Of a stretch of 64,000 nucleotides of DNA, positions 35,571 through 44,527 are shown in pieces. A model generated the notes under the pieces. That model was given only the letters and a program-made list of their open reading frames with translations. It made no database searches and was not told where the DNA came from. Numbering within the stretch: the stretch's first letter is position 1; every line of letters starts with the position of its first letter. Origin of the DNA: Sphingomonas profundi (GTDB taxonomy: Bacteria > Pseudomonadota > Alphaproteobacteria > Sphingomonadales > Sphingomonadaceae); assembly GCF_009739515.1 (NCBI RefSeq), contig NZ_CP046535.1:1674001-1738000 (forward strand), written 5' to 3'. Position numbers and translations under genes: made by a program.

Positions 35571-35912
35571 CTACTCGTAGTCGCCGCCGACATTCTGGTT
35601 GCGCGGCGGGGCGGCTGCGGTGAGGCGCAGCGCCTCGGCGGACGCCGCCAGCGAGCCGATCTCGTCCGGCGCGTCGTCGTCGTCCACCCGCACCTTCTGC
35701 AGGTTGGAGACGGCCGCTTCCTGCAGGCCGGCGGGCGTGACGGTCTCGTCGGCGATCTCGCGCAGGGCGACGACGGGGTTCTTGTCGCGATCGCGATCGA
35801 TCGTCAGCTCGGCTCCGCCCGATATCTGGCGCGCGCGCTGGGCCGCCAGCAGCACCAGATCGAAGCGGTTGGGGATCTTGTCGACGCAATCTTCGACGGT
35901 GACGCGCGCCAT
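35571..35912 (-). CDS. rpoZ: RNA polymerase omega subunit
   Basis: 113 residues, small assembly subunit of RNA polymerase. [29 protein letters not shown] is diagnostic, and [17 protein letters not shown] is represented by [16 protein letters not shown]. The C-terminus is longer and acidic, as in alphaproteobacteria. It diverges from the PLD-type gene across 116 bases and converges on pgm across a 233-base gap holding no clear gene. Confidence 0.95.
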   Translation of the reverse strand: MARVTVEDCVDKIPNRFDLVLLAAQRARQISGGAELTIDRDRDKNPVVALREIADETVTPAGLQEAAVSNLQKVRVDDDDAPDEIGSLAASAEALRLTAAAPPRNQNVGGDYE

Positions 35913-36028
35913 ATGAACGCTCCGTTCTCTTGGAACATGGATCGGGAAAGCGGGGCGGCTAGCAGCGGGCGCCCGATCTGTCAACGAAACGACGCCGCTT
36001 GCCACGGCGCGCGCCAGCCCCGAAAGGG

Positions 36029-37186
36029 ATGCGGGTGGACGGGCAGGACAGTTTCACGGTCGCGGGCAACCGCCTGTCTCTCCTGGTCGAGGGGCCGGAG
36101 CGGCTCGACGCGCTGATCGCGCTGATCGACGGCGCCGGCCGCACCCTGCGGCTGCTCTTCTACATCTACGCCGACGATGCGTCGGGCGTGCGCGTGCGCG
36201 ACGCGCTGGATCGCGCCGTGCGTCGCGGCGTGGCCGTCACCCTCGTCATCGACGCGTTCGGCAGCACGGCGGACGACGAATTCTTCGCCGGACTGGTGGC
36301 GCACGGCGCGGTCGTCTGCCGCTTCCGCCCGCGCTTCGGCCGCCGCTACCTGCTGCGCAACCACCAGAAGCTGGCCCTGGCGGACGAGGCGCGGGTAATG
36401 ATCGGCGGCTTCAACGTGGAGGACGATTATTTCGGCACCGCCGAGGATCAGGCGTGGCGCGACCTGGGCCTGCTGGTGGAGGGCGAGGCGGCCGGCCGAC
36501 TGGTCGGCTATTTCGACGCGCTCGCGGCCTGGACGACGAGCCGCAAGGTGCGCAGCCGCCCCCTGCGCGGCGCACTGGATCGCTGGAGCGAGACGACGGG
36601 GCCGGTCCGCTGGCTGCTCGGCGGGCCGGCGCGGCGGCTGAGCCCCTGGGCGGAAAGCGTGCGGGCGGACATGAAGCGGGCGCGGCGGCTGGACATGATC
36701 GCCGCCTATTTCGCCCCCAATCCGCGCATGCTCCGCCGCCTCGAATCGATCCCCCGGCGCGGTGGCGCGGCGCGCGTGCTGACGGCTGCCAAGTCGGACA
36801 ACACCGCCACGATCGGCGCCGCCCGCCACTGCTACCGCCGGCTTCTGCGCCGGGGCGTGGCGGTGTTCGAATATCAGCCGACCAAGCTTCACACCAAATT
36901 GTACGTGGTGGACGATGTCGTCCACATCGGCTCGGCCAATTTCGACATGCGCAGCCTCTATCTGAACCTGGAGCTGATGCTGCGGATCGAGGATGCCGCC
37001 TTCGCCGCCCGGATGCGCGCCTATGTGGCGGGCGAACTGGCGCGATCGGCCGAGATCACGCGAGAGGCGCACCGCGCGCGCAGCACCGTGCTGGAGCGGA
37101 TCCGCTGGGGGCTGGCCTATTTCGTCGTCGCCATCGTCGATTACGGCGTCAGCCGCCGGCTGAACTTCGGCATCGAGGTCGATTGA
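36029..37186 (+). CDS. Phospholipase D-type cardiolipin synthase
   Basis: 385 residues with two HKD motifs: HQKLALAD (His112, Lys114, Asp119) and HTKLYVVD (His288, Lys290, Asp295), each followed by GGFN or GSANFD. The organisation and lack of N-terminal membrane helices match ClsB-type cardiolipin synthases. A hydrophobic C-terminal stretch ([13 protein letters not shown]) may touch the membrane. The start is uncertain: ATG at 36029 has AAAGGG almost touching it, while an in-frame GTG at 36035 has better spacing. Confidence 0.85.
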   Translation: MRVDGQDSFTVAGNRLSLLVEGPERLDALIALIDGAGRTLRLLFYIYADDASGVRVRDALDRAVRRGVAVTLVIDAFGSTADDEFFAGLVAHGAVVCRFRPRFGRRYLLRNHQKLALADEARVMIGGFNVEDDYFGTAEDQAWRDLGLLVEGEAAGRLVGYFDALAAWTTSRKVRSRPLRGALDRWSETTGPVRWLLGGPARRLSPWAESVRADMKRARRLDMIAAYFAPNPRMLRRLESIPRRGGAARVLTAAKSDNTATIGAARHCYRRLLRRGVAVFEYQPTKLHTKLYVVDDVVHIGSANFDMRSLYLNLELMLRIEDAAFAARMRAYVAGELARSAEITREAHRARSTVLERIRWGLAYFVVAIVDYGVSRRLNFGIEVD

Positions 37187-37282
37187 GCCCGGCGGGGTCG
37201 CGTCGGCTGAACGCCGCTTAAACACGCGCTCAAGCCACCGTTAACCAGTGCGGGCGCAGGGTTGCGCGGCTGGAGGTGTGGC

Positions 37283-37468
37283 ATGATCCTGATCCCTGTG
37301 GACGCGAGCGAGCGGGCGATGACGATCGACTGGTTCCTCGAGGCGATGAACCACGGCCGCCTGACGATCTTCGACGCGGACGACATGCTCGGCCAGCTGC
37401 GGCTGGCGGGTGACGTGGTCAACCTCGAACGCCTTTCCCGCGCTCTCGCCGCCCGCGGCTGCGCCTGA
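37283..37468 (+). CDS. 61-residue conserved-looking hypothetical protein
   Basis: Reads MILIPVDASERAMTIDWFLE, then AMNHGRLTIFDADDMLGQ and a helical tail. A strong GGAGGT ribosome site is 7 bases before the ATG. Soluble, no Cys until the penultimate residue, and probably alpha-helical. A TTAACC hexamer lies about 42 bases upstream. No family recognised; the strong ribosome site is the main reason to believe it. Confidence 0.6.
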   Translation: MILIPVDASERAMTIDWFLEAMNHGRLTIFDADDMLGQLRLAGDVVNLERLSRALAARGCA

Positions 37469-37539
37469 TCGCACGCGCGCGATCCCGTCCCCCACGCTTT
37501 TCGGGCGGGGGTTGAAGGATGAGAAGAGATTATCTACTT

Positions 37540-37661
37540 ACTTGGTAGTGTTACCGCACGTCCGGCAGACTCCCCCTGTGGGCCGGCCGCGCGGCAGGAT
37601 CGCGGATGGCGATCCCCTCTGCTGGGCCCGGCCGCTTCCCCCCGGCGGCCGGGCTCTCTTT
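37540..37661 (+). ncRNA. Candidate trans-acting small RNA
   Basis: Three hairpins in series in a gene-free stretch. Hairpin 1 is CCGGC/GCCGG (37562-37586) with loop AGACTCCCCCTGTGG. Hairpin 2 is GGATCGC/GCGATCC (37597-37615). Hairpin 3 is the terminator GCCCGGCCGC/GCGGCCGGGC with loop TTCCCCCCG. C-rich loops able to pair with ribosome sites are a hallmark of many alphaproteobacterial sRNAs. A TTGAAG hexamer at 37512 could be a -35, but the -10 is weak and the 5' end is a guess. It could instead be a leader of the downstream TlpA-like gene. Confidence 0.35.
37626..37661 (+). terminator. Strong intrinsic terminator upstream of the TlpA-like gene
   Basis: Perfect 10-bp stem GCCCGGCCGC (37626-37635) with GCGGCCGGGC (37645-37654), 9-base loop, followed by TCTCTTT. 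It lies 35 bases before the TlpA-like start codon, so it ends something transcribed from the gap. Confidence 0.75.
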
Positions 37662-37696
37662 GACTCCGGCGCCGCGCGGCGCGAGACAGGAGCGTG

Positions 37697-38962
37697 ATGA
37701 TGCGCAGGCCCGCCCCGCTCCTTCTCCTCGGCATCGCCGCCGTCGCCATTTTGCTGGCGGCGACGATCTGGTGGCTGCGCCCGCCGCATCGCGCGGCCGG
37801 CGGCGACGTGGCGTTCGGCACCTATCGGCTGGAGCTGACGAACTTCCCCGGCGGCGGCCTGCCGCTGGGGCTGGAGATCGTGCGCGAGGCCGGCGGGCCG
37901 GCCGCCTATCTCGTGAACGGCGCCAACCGGGTGCGCGCGGAGCGGACGACGATCGCCGGGCGCAACCTGACCATGGCCTTCCCATCCTACGAATCGAGCC
38001 TGATCGCGGAGGCGCTGCCCGACGGATCGCTGAGCGGCATCGCCCGCCTGCGCCGCCGCACCGGCCCGGTCGAGCTCGGCCTGCGCGCCGTGCCGGGGCC
38101 GATGTGGCGCTTCCACCAGAGGCCCGCCGCACCCGCCGCGAACCTCTCCGGCGAGTGGCTGCTGGAAACGAAGGGCGAGGATGGCGAACGCGGCCTCGCC
38201 CTGATCCGCCAGAACGGCAACGTGCTGGAGGGTACGGTGCAATTCCCCACCGGCGACGTGCGCTTCCTGGCCGGCGACATCTCCGGCGGGGAGTTCGCAC
38301 TCTCCACCTTCGACGGCAATCAGGGATCGGTGTGGCGCGGGCGGCGGCTGGCGGACGGCACGCTGGCCGGCGAGAGCTTCGGCGCCACCTCGAAGGCGGG
38401 CACGCCGTTCGTCGCCCGGCCCAGGGCGGCCGGCGATGCCGTGGTCGTGATCGCCGAGGAGAAGCCGCCAGTCGATCGCATCGCCTTCACCTTCCCCGAC
38501 ACCGCCGGCACGCCGGTGTCGCTGTCCGACCCGCGCTTCGCCGGCAAGGTGGTGGTGATCGCCATCGGCGGCACCTGGTGCCCGAACTGCCACGACGAGG
38601 CGGCCTTCCTCGCCCCCTACGCGAAGAAGCGGCGGCCGGAGGGGCTGGAGGTGATCGGCCTCCAGTTCGAATATGGCGACGATGCCGCCCGCGCCGCCCG
38701 CCAGAGCCAGCGTTTCGCCGCCCGCTACGGCATCGACTATCCGATGCTGATCGCCGGCTCCGCCACGCCGGAGGGCAGCAGGAAGGCGCTGCCGCAGATC
38801 GGCGGCGTGAAGATCTATCCGACGACATTGTTCGTCGATCGCAAGGGCAGGCTGCGCGCGATCCACACCGGCTATGCCGGCCCGGCCACCGGCGCGCTGA
38901 ACCGGGCGGCGATCGCGGAGTTCGACGCGCTCGTCTCGAAGCTGCTGGCGGAGCCGGCCTGA
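37697..38962 (+). CDS. Membrane-anchored TlpA-like thioredoxin
   Basis: 421 residues: one N-terminal membrane helix (residues about 8-27), a beta-rich periplasmic domain of about 230 residues with no family I recognise, and a C-terminal TlpA/AhpC-TSA-like thioredoxin domain. The redox motif GGTWCPNCHDEAAFL has Cys295 and Cys298; GGVKIYPTTLFVDRKGRL supplies the cis-Pro. It probably reduces periplasmic disulfides. An AGGAG ribosome site precedes the ATG at 37697; the next ATG (37700) is also well spaced. Confidence 0.82.
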   Translation: MMRRPAPLLLLGIAAVAILLAATIWWLRPPHRAAGGDVAFGTYRLELTNFPGGGLPLGLEIVREAGGPAAYLVNGANRVRAERTTIAGRNLTMAFPSYESSLIAEALPDGSLSGIARLRRRTGPVELGLRAVPGPMWRFHQRPAAPAANLSGEWLLETKGEDGERGLALIRQNGNVLEGTVQFPTGDVRFLAGDISGGEFALSTFDGNQGSVWRGRRLADGTLAGESFGATSKAGTPFVARPRAAGDAVVVIAEEKPPVDRIAFTFPDTAGTPVSLSDPRFAGKVVVIAIGGTWCPNCHDEAAFLAPYAKKRRPEGLEVIGLQFEYGDDAARAARQSQRFAARYGIDYPMLIAGSATPEGSRKALPQIGGVKIYPTTLFVDRKGRLRAIHTGYAGPATGALNRAAIAEFDALVSKLLAEPA

Positions 38963-38975
38963 GCCGGGCGCGGCG

Positions 38976-40139
38976 CTAGCCCAGCATCTCCTCGATCGTG
39001 TCGGCGGTCTGCTGCTCGCAGCTGCGTGTCATGCGGGCGCGGAAGCCGGGGGCGGCGGCGCGGGCGCGTGCGCCAAGGGCGGCGTCGTGGAACGTCTCGC
39101 GCAGCGCGGCGGCCAGGCGAGGCGCGTCGACACGCTCGAAATCCAGCCGCACGCCGAGACCGATCTCGGCAACCGAGGCCGAGACCATGCGCTTCTCGAT
39201 GTCGAACGGCACCAGCACGGTGGGCAGGCCGGCCAGCAGCGCCGAGGCGGCCATGCCGAGCCCGCCGTGCGACATCGCGATGCGCGATCGCGCGACGATG
39301 CGATCGAACGGCACCGGCCCGCGCTCCACGATCATGCCGTGCGCCTCCAGCGTGCGGGCGTCCGCCTCGATCAGGCGCGGATCGTAGACGCGCGCCTTCA
39401 GCCCGGAATCGAGGATGCCCTGCCAGAAGCCGTTCGGCCAGTGCTTCAGCCCGTTCATGTAGACGAACAGCTCGTCGCCGGTGCCGTCCGATATTTCCGG
39501 CACCGGCATGACGGAGGGTGCGCCGTGCATCGATCGGCGCCACTCGCGATAGGGATCGATCTCCCGGAACACGGCGGCGATCTCCCGATCGGCGAGGAAG
39601 ATCTGCGGCAGGCGATCGAGCGGCTGGCGGCCGTTGGCGGCGAGCGCGGCGTTCACCCCTTCCAGCAGGCGCTGCTCGTCATGCGCCGCCGGCTTGCCGG
39701 TGAGGCTGGCGAAGCGCGGCAGGTGCGCCGGCGGCAGCGAGAAGCCGGTGCCGAGCGACAGCACCGGCACCCGCCCCCGCGCGGCCATCATCAGCCCCGG
39801 CGCATATTCGGCCAGCACCAGATCGGGGCGGACGGCGGCGAGGATGGCATCCCACGCCGCCAGCATCGCCCGCATCGCGGCCACGTCGTCCAGCCCCAGC
39901 ACGGCCAGGATGTCGCCTAGGGTGGCCGGCGCCGTCTCCGCCGTGCGCGCCAGGGTGGCGAGCTGGGCGGGCCAGAGCGGCGCCTGCCACACGGGGTGGC
40001 CGGGCGGCGCCGGTGCGATCTGCTGGAGCGCGAAGACCGGCTGGTGCCCGCGGGCGACCAGCTCGCGCGCGATATCGCGCAGCTTCACCGTATGTCCGGT
40101 ATTGGCGCCGAGTTCCCAGCCGATCAGGATCCGCGCCAT
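38976..40139 (-). CDS. GT-B glycosyltransferase, UGT/MGT-like
   Basis: 387 residues. The N-terminal half begins ARILIGWELGANTGHTVKLRDIA with a Gly-rich loop. The C-terminal half holds SHGGLGMAASALLAGLPTVLVP, the HGG nucleotide-sugar motif of UDP-glycosyltransferases (GT1/GT28-like). Acceptor and donor are unknown. The CinA-type gene is 8 bases upstream on the same strand. An open frame in phase runs on upstream, but the Met at 40139 fits the GT-B fold start. Confidence 0.8.
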   Translation of the reverse strand: MARILIGWELGANTGHTVKLRDIARELVARGHQPVFALQQIAPAPPGHPVWQAPLWPAQLATLARTAETAPATLGDILAVLGLDDVAAMRAMLAAWDAILAAVRPDLVLAEYAPGLMMAARGRVPVLSLGTGFSLPPAHLPRFASLTGKPAAHDEQRLLEGVNAALAANGRQPLDRLPQIFLADREIAAVFREIDPYREWRRSMHGAPSVMPVPEISDGTGDELFVYMNGLKHWPNGFWQGILDSGLKARVYDPRLIEADARTLEAHGMIVERGPVPFDRIVARSRIAMSHGGLGMAASALLAGLPTVLVPFDIEKRMVSASVAEIGLGVRLDFERVDAPRLAAALRETFHDAALGARARAAAPGFRARMTRSCEQQTADTIEEMLG

Positions 40140-40147
40140 GCCGCGCG

Positions 40148-40909
40148 TCAGATGCCGTCCGCCACCACGGCATGCCCCATCGCCTCCAGCTGACGGACGA
40201 GATCCGCCACGCAGGCATCGACCACGGCTACATCGGTGGAGCGGACGACGAAGTTCGCGCCCACCCGCCCCTCGCGAAAGAAGGGATAGCTGCCGATCTG
40301 CGCGCCCTCGTGCGCGCGCTCGGTGGCGCCCAGCATGTCGGCGATCTCGCTCTCGGGCACCCAGCAGCCGATGGTGCGGGAGACGACCGGCAGGCCGCCC
40401 TCCAGCGTGCCGGTCAGCGCATCCAGCATCAGCGCGGCGATGTGCGGCACGCCGGCGAGGATGAACACGTTGCCCAGGCGGATGCCCGGCGCGCCGGACA
40501 TCGCATTCTCGATCAGGTCCGCGCCATCCGGCACGCGCGCCATGCGCAGCCGCGCCTCCGTCACGCCGCCGCGAGTCGCATAGTGGCGCTCCAGCATGGC
40601 CCGCGCGGTCGGGTGGATCACCACGGGCACACCGTGCGCCGCGGCGATCGCATCCACGGTGATGTCGTCGTGCGTCGGGCCGATGCCGCCGGTGGTGAAC
40701 AGATAGTCGTTGCGTGCGCGGAGAGCGTTCACCGCCTCCACGATCGTGGCCTGCACGTCCGCCACCACGCGCACCTCGGCCAGGCGGATGCCCTGCACGT
40801 TCAGCCACGCGGCGGTCTGCGCGATGTTGCGGTCCTGCGTGCGGCCGGAGAGGATTTCGTCGCCGATCACCAGCAGGGCGGCGGTCCATGTGCGGGAAGA
40901 TGCCATCAT
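40148..40909 (-). CDS. CinA N-terminal-type MoCF-domain protein
   Basis: 253 residues with a molybdopterin-binding (MoCF) domain: AALLVIGDEILSGRTQDRN, YLFTTGGIGPTHDDITVDAIA, and MSGAPGIRLGNVFILAGVPHI. It corresponds to the N-terminal half of CinA; the C-terminal nicotinamide-mononucleotide amidase domain is absent. Such stand-alone proteins are annotated competence/damage-inducible protein A homologues. The start chosen is the first of two adjacent Met codons (40909/40906) after a GGGG run. Confidence 0.85.
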   Translation of the reverse strand: MMASSRTWTAALLVIGDEILSGRTQDRNIAQTAAWLNVQGIRLAEVRVVADVQATIVEAVNALRARNDYLFTTGGIGPTHDDITVDAIAAAHGVPVVIHPTARAMLERHYATRGGVTEARLRMARVPDGADLIENAMSGAPGIRLGNVFILAGVPHIAALMLDALTGTLEGGLPVVSRTIGCWVPESEIADMLGATERAHEGAQIGSYPFFREGRVGANFVVRSTDVAVVDACVADLVRQLEAMGHAVVADGI

Positions 40910-40971
40910 CGCCCCGCATAGAACATCATCGCCCCGCTCGCAAAGCCGGTGCGGCATGCTATATTGCGGCC

Positions 40972-41799
40972 ATGGATACCTACGTCACGGTCGCCGAGGG
41001 CGACAGCGTCGCCCGCACCGGCGCGATCAAGCTCTACGGCCCCGATGGTTTCGCGGGCATGCGCCGCGCCGGCCGGCTGGCGGCGGAGGCGCTGGACGAG
41101 CTGGTGCCCCATGTCGTGCCTGGCGTCGAGACGCAGGAGCTGGACCGCATCGCGCGCGAGGCGATGCTGCGCGGTGGCGGCATACCGGCGACGCTCAACT
41201 ATCGCGGCTTCACCCACAGCTGCTGCACCTCGATCAACCATGTCGTGTGCCACGGCATCCCCGGCCCGAAGACGCTGAAGTCCGGCGACATCGTCAATAT
41301 CGACGTGACGGTGATCCTGGATGGCTGGCATGGCGACACCAGCCGCATGTTCCTGGTCGGCGACGTGCCGATCAAGGCGCGGCGACTGGTGGACGTGACG
41401 TACGAGGCGATGATGCTGGGCATAGCGCAGGCGAAGCCCGGCAACCGGCTGGGCGACGTGGCCCATGCGATCCAGAGCTTCGCCGAGAGGCATCGCTACG
41501 GCGTGGTGCGCGATTTCTGCGGCCACGGCCTCGGCCGCGTGTTCCACGATGCGCCGGAGGTCGTCCACGTCGGGCGGCCGGGCACCGGGCCGGAGTTGCG
41601 GCCGGGCATGTTCATGACGATCGAGCCGATGATCAACATCGGCCGGCCCGATGTGAAGATGCTGGACGACGGCTGGACGGCAGTGACGCGCGACCGCTCC
41701 CTCTCCGCCCAGTTCGAACACTCGGTGGGGATTACCGAGACCGGGTGCGAGATCTTCACCGCCAGCCCGCGGGGTCTCGATCGTCCGCCCTATAGCTGA
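40972..41799 (+). CDS. map: Type I methionine aminopeptidase
   Basis: 275 residues; removes the initiator Met. GFTHSCCTSINHVVCHGIP, GDIVNIDVTVILDGWHGDTSRMF (first two metal Asp residues), CGHGLGRVFHDAPEVVH (metal His) and MTIEPMIN (metal Glu) are intact; the C-terminal QFEHSVGITETG supplies the last Glu. The start is the Met of MDTYVTVAEGD. Divergent from the CinA-type gene with 62 bases between. Confidence 0.96.
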   Translation: MDTYVTVAEGDSVARTGAIKLYGPDGFAGMRRAGRLAAEALDELVPHVVPGVETQELDRIAREAMLRGGGIPATLNYRGFTHSCCTSINHVVCHGIPGPKTLKSGDIVNIDVTVILDGWHGDTSRMFLVGDVPIKARRLVDVTYEAMMLGIAQAKPGNRLGDVAHAIQSFAERHRYGVVRDFCGHGLGRVFHDAPEVVHVGRPGTGPELRPGMFMTIEPMINIGRPDVKMLDDGWTAVTRDRSLSAQFEHSVGITETGCEIFTASPRGLDRPPYS

Positions 41800-41871
41800 G
41801 CGCCGGCGATATTGACTTGTAAAGCGTGACGAAAGCATGCCTTCTCCGCCTGCTAACAGGGGAGACATGCC

Positions 41872-42333
41872 ATGCGATCTTTCGTCACCGCCTCGATCGC
41901 GATCGCGATCGCTGCCGCCGCGTTCGTCGGCCCGGCGGCCCAGGCCGAACAGTATAAGGACTATACGCCGCAGAAGGGCGCGTGGAGCATCCAGGCGATC
42001 GAGGTCGATCCCAACCACATCGACGATTACCTCACCGGCATCCGCAAGTCGCTGATCGTGGGCTTCGACCTGATAAAGAAGCGCGGCATGATCGACGATT
42101 ACTGGGTGATGACGCGGATGGGCTATGTGAAGGACAGCCCGACCGTGCTGATCGGCGTCCACTATCCCAGCCTCGCCACGCTGGAGCCCGACAAGGCCCG
42201 CGACGAGGCGCTGAACAAGGAGGTCTTCGCCGTGTTCAGCAAGGAGATGGGCGAGAAGGCGGTGAAGGGGTACGAGACGTACCGCAAGTTCATCGACGAC
42301 GCCCTCTACAACGTCGTCGATTTCGCGAAGTGA
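41872..42333 (+). CDS. Secreted protein of unknown function
   Basis: 153 residues with a Sec signal (cleavage after PAAQA at about residue 25). The mature part, with WSIQAIEVDPNHIDDYLTGI, LIKKRGMIDDYWVMTRMGY and VLIGVHYPSLATL, has the strand-helix rhythm of dimeric alpha-beta barrel (EthD/ABM-like) proteins, which is only a resemblance. It ends just before an intrinsic terminator at 42356 and is a single-gene unit. Confidence 0.7.
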   Translation: MRSFVTASIAIAIAAAAFVGPAAQAEQYKDYTPQKGAWSIQAIEVDPNHIDDYLTGIRKSLIVGFDLIKKRGMIDDYWVMTRMGYVKDSPTVLIGVHYPSLATLEPDKARDEALNKEVFAVFSKEMGEKAVKGYETYRKFIDDALYNVVDFAK

Positions 42334-42355
42334 GCCGGATGGGGCGCCGGCCGCA

Positions 42356-42387
42356 CAGGCGCTCCATCGCACCGCCTGCCTCTTTTT
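42356..42387 (+). terminator. Intrinsic terminator after the secreted-protein gene
   Basis: Stem CAGGCG (42356-42361) with CGCCTG (42373-42378), loop of 11, followed by CCTCTTTTT, 23 bases after the stop codon at 42333. Confidence 0.7.
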
Positions 42388-42475
42388 CGCGCACTCGTTC
42401 ACCGTCTGCCAACTTTTGCGGCACCGCAGCGTGAATGTGCGCGGCGCCCCGCCTGCCGCCTTGCGCCCGCTCGCT

Positions 42476-42490
42476 TGGCACGCTTATTGA
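42476..42490 (+). promoter_or_regulatory. Sigma-54-type promoter for glnB
   Basis: TGGCAC-GCTTA-TTGA matches the -24/-12 consensus TGGCAC-N5-TTGC at all but the last base (A in place of C). Initiation would be expected near 42502, leaving a leader of about 28 bases that contains the GGAGGG ribosome site at 42514. The distance and the gene (PII) fit nitrogen control. Confidence 0.6.
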
Positions 42491-42868
<378 letters not shown>

Positions 42869-42912
42869 TGGCGCGGCTCCAGTGACCGGAGCCGGATGAC
42901 ACGGGCGTAGGT

Positions 42913-42943
42913 GGCGGCTTGCGGGGAAGTCGCCTTGGTTTTT
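42913..42943 (+). terminator. Terminator-like hairpin between glnB and glnA
   Basis: Stem GGCGGCTT (42913-42920) with AAGTCGCC (42927-42934), one G-U pair, loop GCGGGG, followed by TTGGTTTTT. It lies about 28 bases before the glnA start. A second hairpin (CGGCTCC/GGAGCCG, 42874-42894) precedes it. Together they could limit glnB transcripts from reading into glnA, or act as an attenuator. Confidence 0.6.
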
Positions 42944-42971
42944 GCGGATTACTCACGGGGAAGGCTTCAAC

Positions 42972-44384
42972 ATGGCCAACAAGGCGTCAGACGTTCTCAA
43001 GCTGATCAAGGACAAGGAGATCGAGTGGGTCGATCTCCGCTTCACCGATCCCAAGGGTGTCTGGCAGCACCTGACGATGTGCCAGAACGTCGTCGGCGAG
43101 GACGAGCTTTCGGACGGCTTCATGTTCGACGGCTCCTCGATCGAGGGCTGGAAGGCGATCAACGAGAGCGACATGATCCTGAAGCCGGATCTGGACGCGG
43201 TCTACGTCGATCCCTTCTCGGCGACGCCGATGCTGATCCTGTTCTGCGACATCGTCGATCCGGTCTCCGGTGAGCTCTACGCGCGCGATCCGCGCTCCAC
43301 CGGCAAGCGGGCCGAGGCCTATGTCAAGAGCCTGGGCATCGGCGACACCGTATATGTCGGCCCAGAGGCCGAGTTCTTCATGTTCGACGACGTGAGGTTC
43401 GACAACACCTACTCGTCCAGCTACTACATGCTCGACGATATCGAGCTGCCGACCAACACCGGCAAGGAATATGAAGGCGGCAATCTGGGCCACCGCCCGC
43501 GCGCCAAGGGCGGCTACTTCCCGGTCGCCCCGGTCGATGCCTGCGTCGACATCCGCGGCGAGATGGTGTCGACCATGCTCGAGATGGGCCTACCGATGGA
43601 CAAGCACCACCATGAGGTGGCGGCCGCCCAGCACGAGTTGGGCCTCACCTTCGGTACGCTGACGACCACCGCCGATCGCATGCAGATCTACAAATATGTC
43701 GTCCGCCAGGTGGCGCAGGCCTATGGCAAGTCGGCCACCTTCATGCCCAAGCCGATCAAGATGGACAATGGCTCCGGCATGCACACCCACCTGTCGATCT
43801 GGAACGGCAAGGAGCCGCTGTTCGCCGGCAACGGCTATGCCGGCCTCTCCGATCTGGCGCTCTACTTCATCGGCGGCATCATCAAGCACGCCAAGGCCTG
43901 CAACGCCTTCACCAACCCCTCCACCAACAGCTACAAGCGGCTGGTGCCGGGCTATGAGGCGCCGGTGCTGCTCGCTTATTCCGCGCGCAACCGCTCGGCC
44001 TCCTGCCGCATTCCCTATGGCGCGGGCTCCAAGGCCAAGCGGGTCGAGGTGCGCTTCCCCGATGCGACGGCGAACCCCTATCTCTGCTACGCGGCGCTGC
44101 TGATGGCGGGGCTGGACGGGATCGAGAACAAGATCCACCCGGGCGAGGCCATGGACAAGAACCTGTACGACCTGCCGCCCGAGGAGCTGAAGGAAGTGCC
44201 CACCGTCTGCGGCTCGCTGCGCGAGGCGCTGGAGTCGCTGGACAAGGGCCGCGCCTTCCTCACCAAGGGCGGCGTGTTCACCGACGACCAGATCGACAGC
44301 TATATCGAGCTGAAATATGCCGACGTCGCCCGCTGGGAGATGACGCCGAGCCCGGTCGAGTTCGACATGTACTATTCGATCTGA
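42972..44384 (+). CDS. glnA: Type I glutamine synthetase
   Basis: 470 residues, dodecameric enzyme making glutamine from glutamate and ammonia. [53 protein letters not shown] and [22 protein letters not shown] are typical; adenylylation Tyr399 sits in NLYDLPPEE, so control by GlnE is expected. Start at [11 protein letters not shown], with a GGGGAAGG ribosome site. Immediately preceded by a terminator-like hairpin, which may govern its expression from glnB. Confidence 0.97.
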   Translation: MANKASDVLKLIKDKEIEWVDLRFTDPKGVWQHLTMCQNVVGEDELSDGFMFDGSSIEGWKAINESDMILKPDLDAVYVDPFSATPMLILFCDIVDPVSGELYARDPRSTGKRAEAYVKSLGIGDTVYVGPEAEFFMFDDVRFDNTYSSSYYMLDDIELPTNTGKEYEGGNLGHRPRAKGGYFPVAPVDACVDIRGEMVSTMLEMGLPMDKHHHEVAAAQHELGLTFGTLTTTADRMQIYKYVVRQVAQAYGKSATFMPKPIKMDNGSGMHTHLSIWNGKEPLFAGNGYAGLSDLALYFIGGIIKHAKACNAFTNPSTNSYKRLVPGYEAPVLLAYSARNRSASCRIPYGAGSKAKRVEVRFPDATANPYLCYAALLMAGLDGIENKIHPGEAMDKNLYDLPPEELKEVPTVCGSLREALESLDKGRAFLTKGGVFTDDQIDSYIELKYADVARWEMTPSPVEFDMYYSI

Positions 44385-44404
44385 TCCCTGCTCCGATCGC
44401 GGCG

Positions 44405-44442
44405 CGGGCGCCGGAGGCGAGAGCTTCGGGCGCCCGTTTCGT
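44405..44442 (+). terminator. Terminator after glnA
   Basis: Stem CGGGCGCC (44405-44412) with GGCGCCCG (44429-44436), 16-base loop, then TTTCGTT. A weak U tract, but 21 bases past the glnA stop. Confidence 0.55.
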
Positions 44443-44527
44443 TCGCGCGAGGCTGGACTTCCGGCACCTGCCCGCCCATGTTGCAGCGCAACCAGAACGC
44501 CGGTCGCGCGTTCGGCGGACAAGGTTC

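Noticed and set aside
42334-42475. Search for an NtrC site upstream of glnB (GCAC...GTGC near 42420-42440)
   Set aside because: The half-sites are 12 bases apart rather than the 7 of the consensus.
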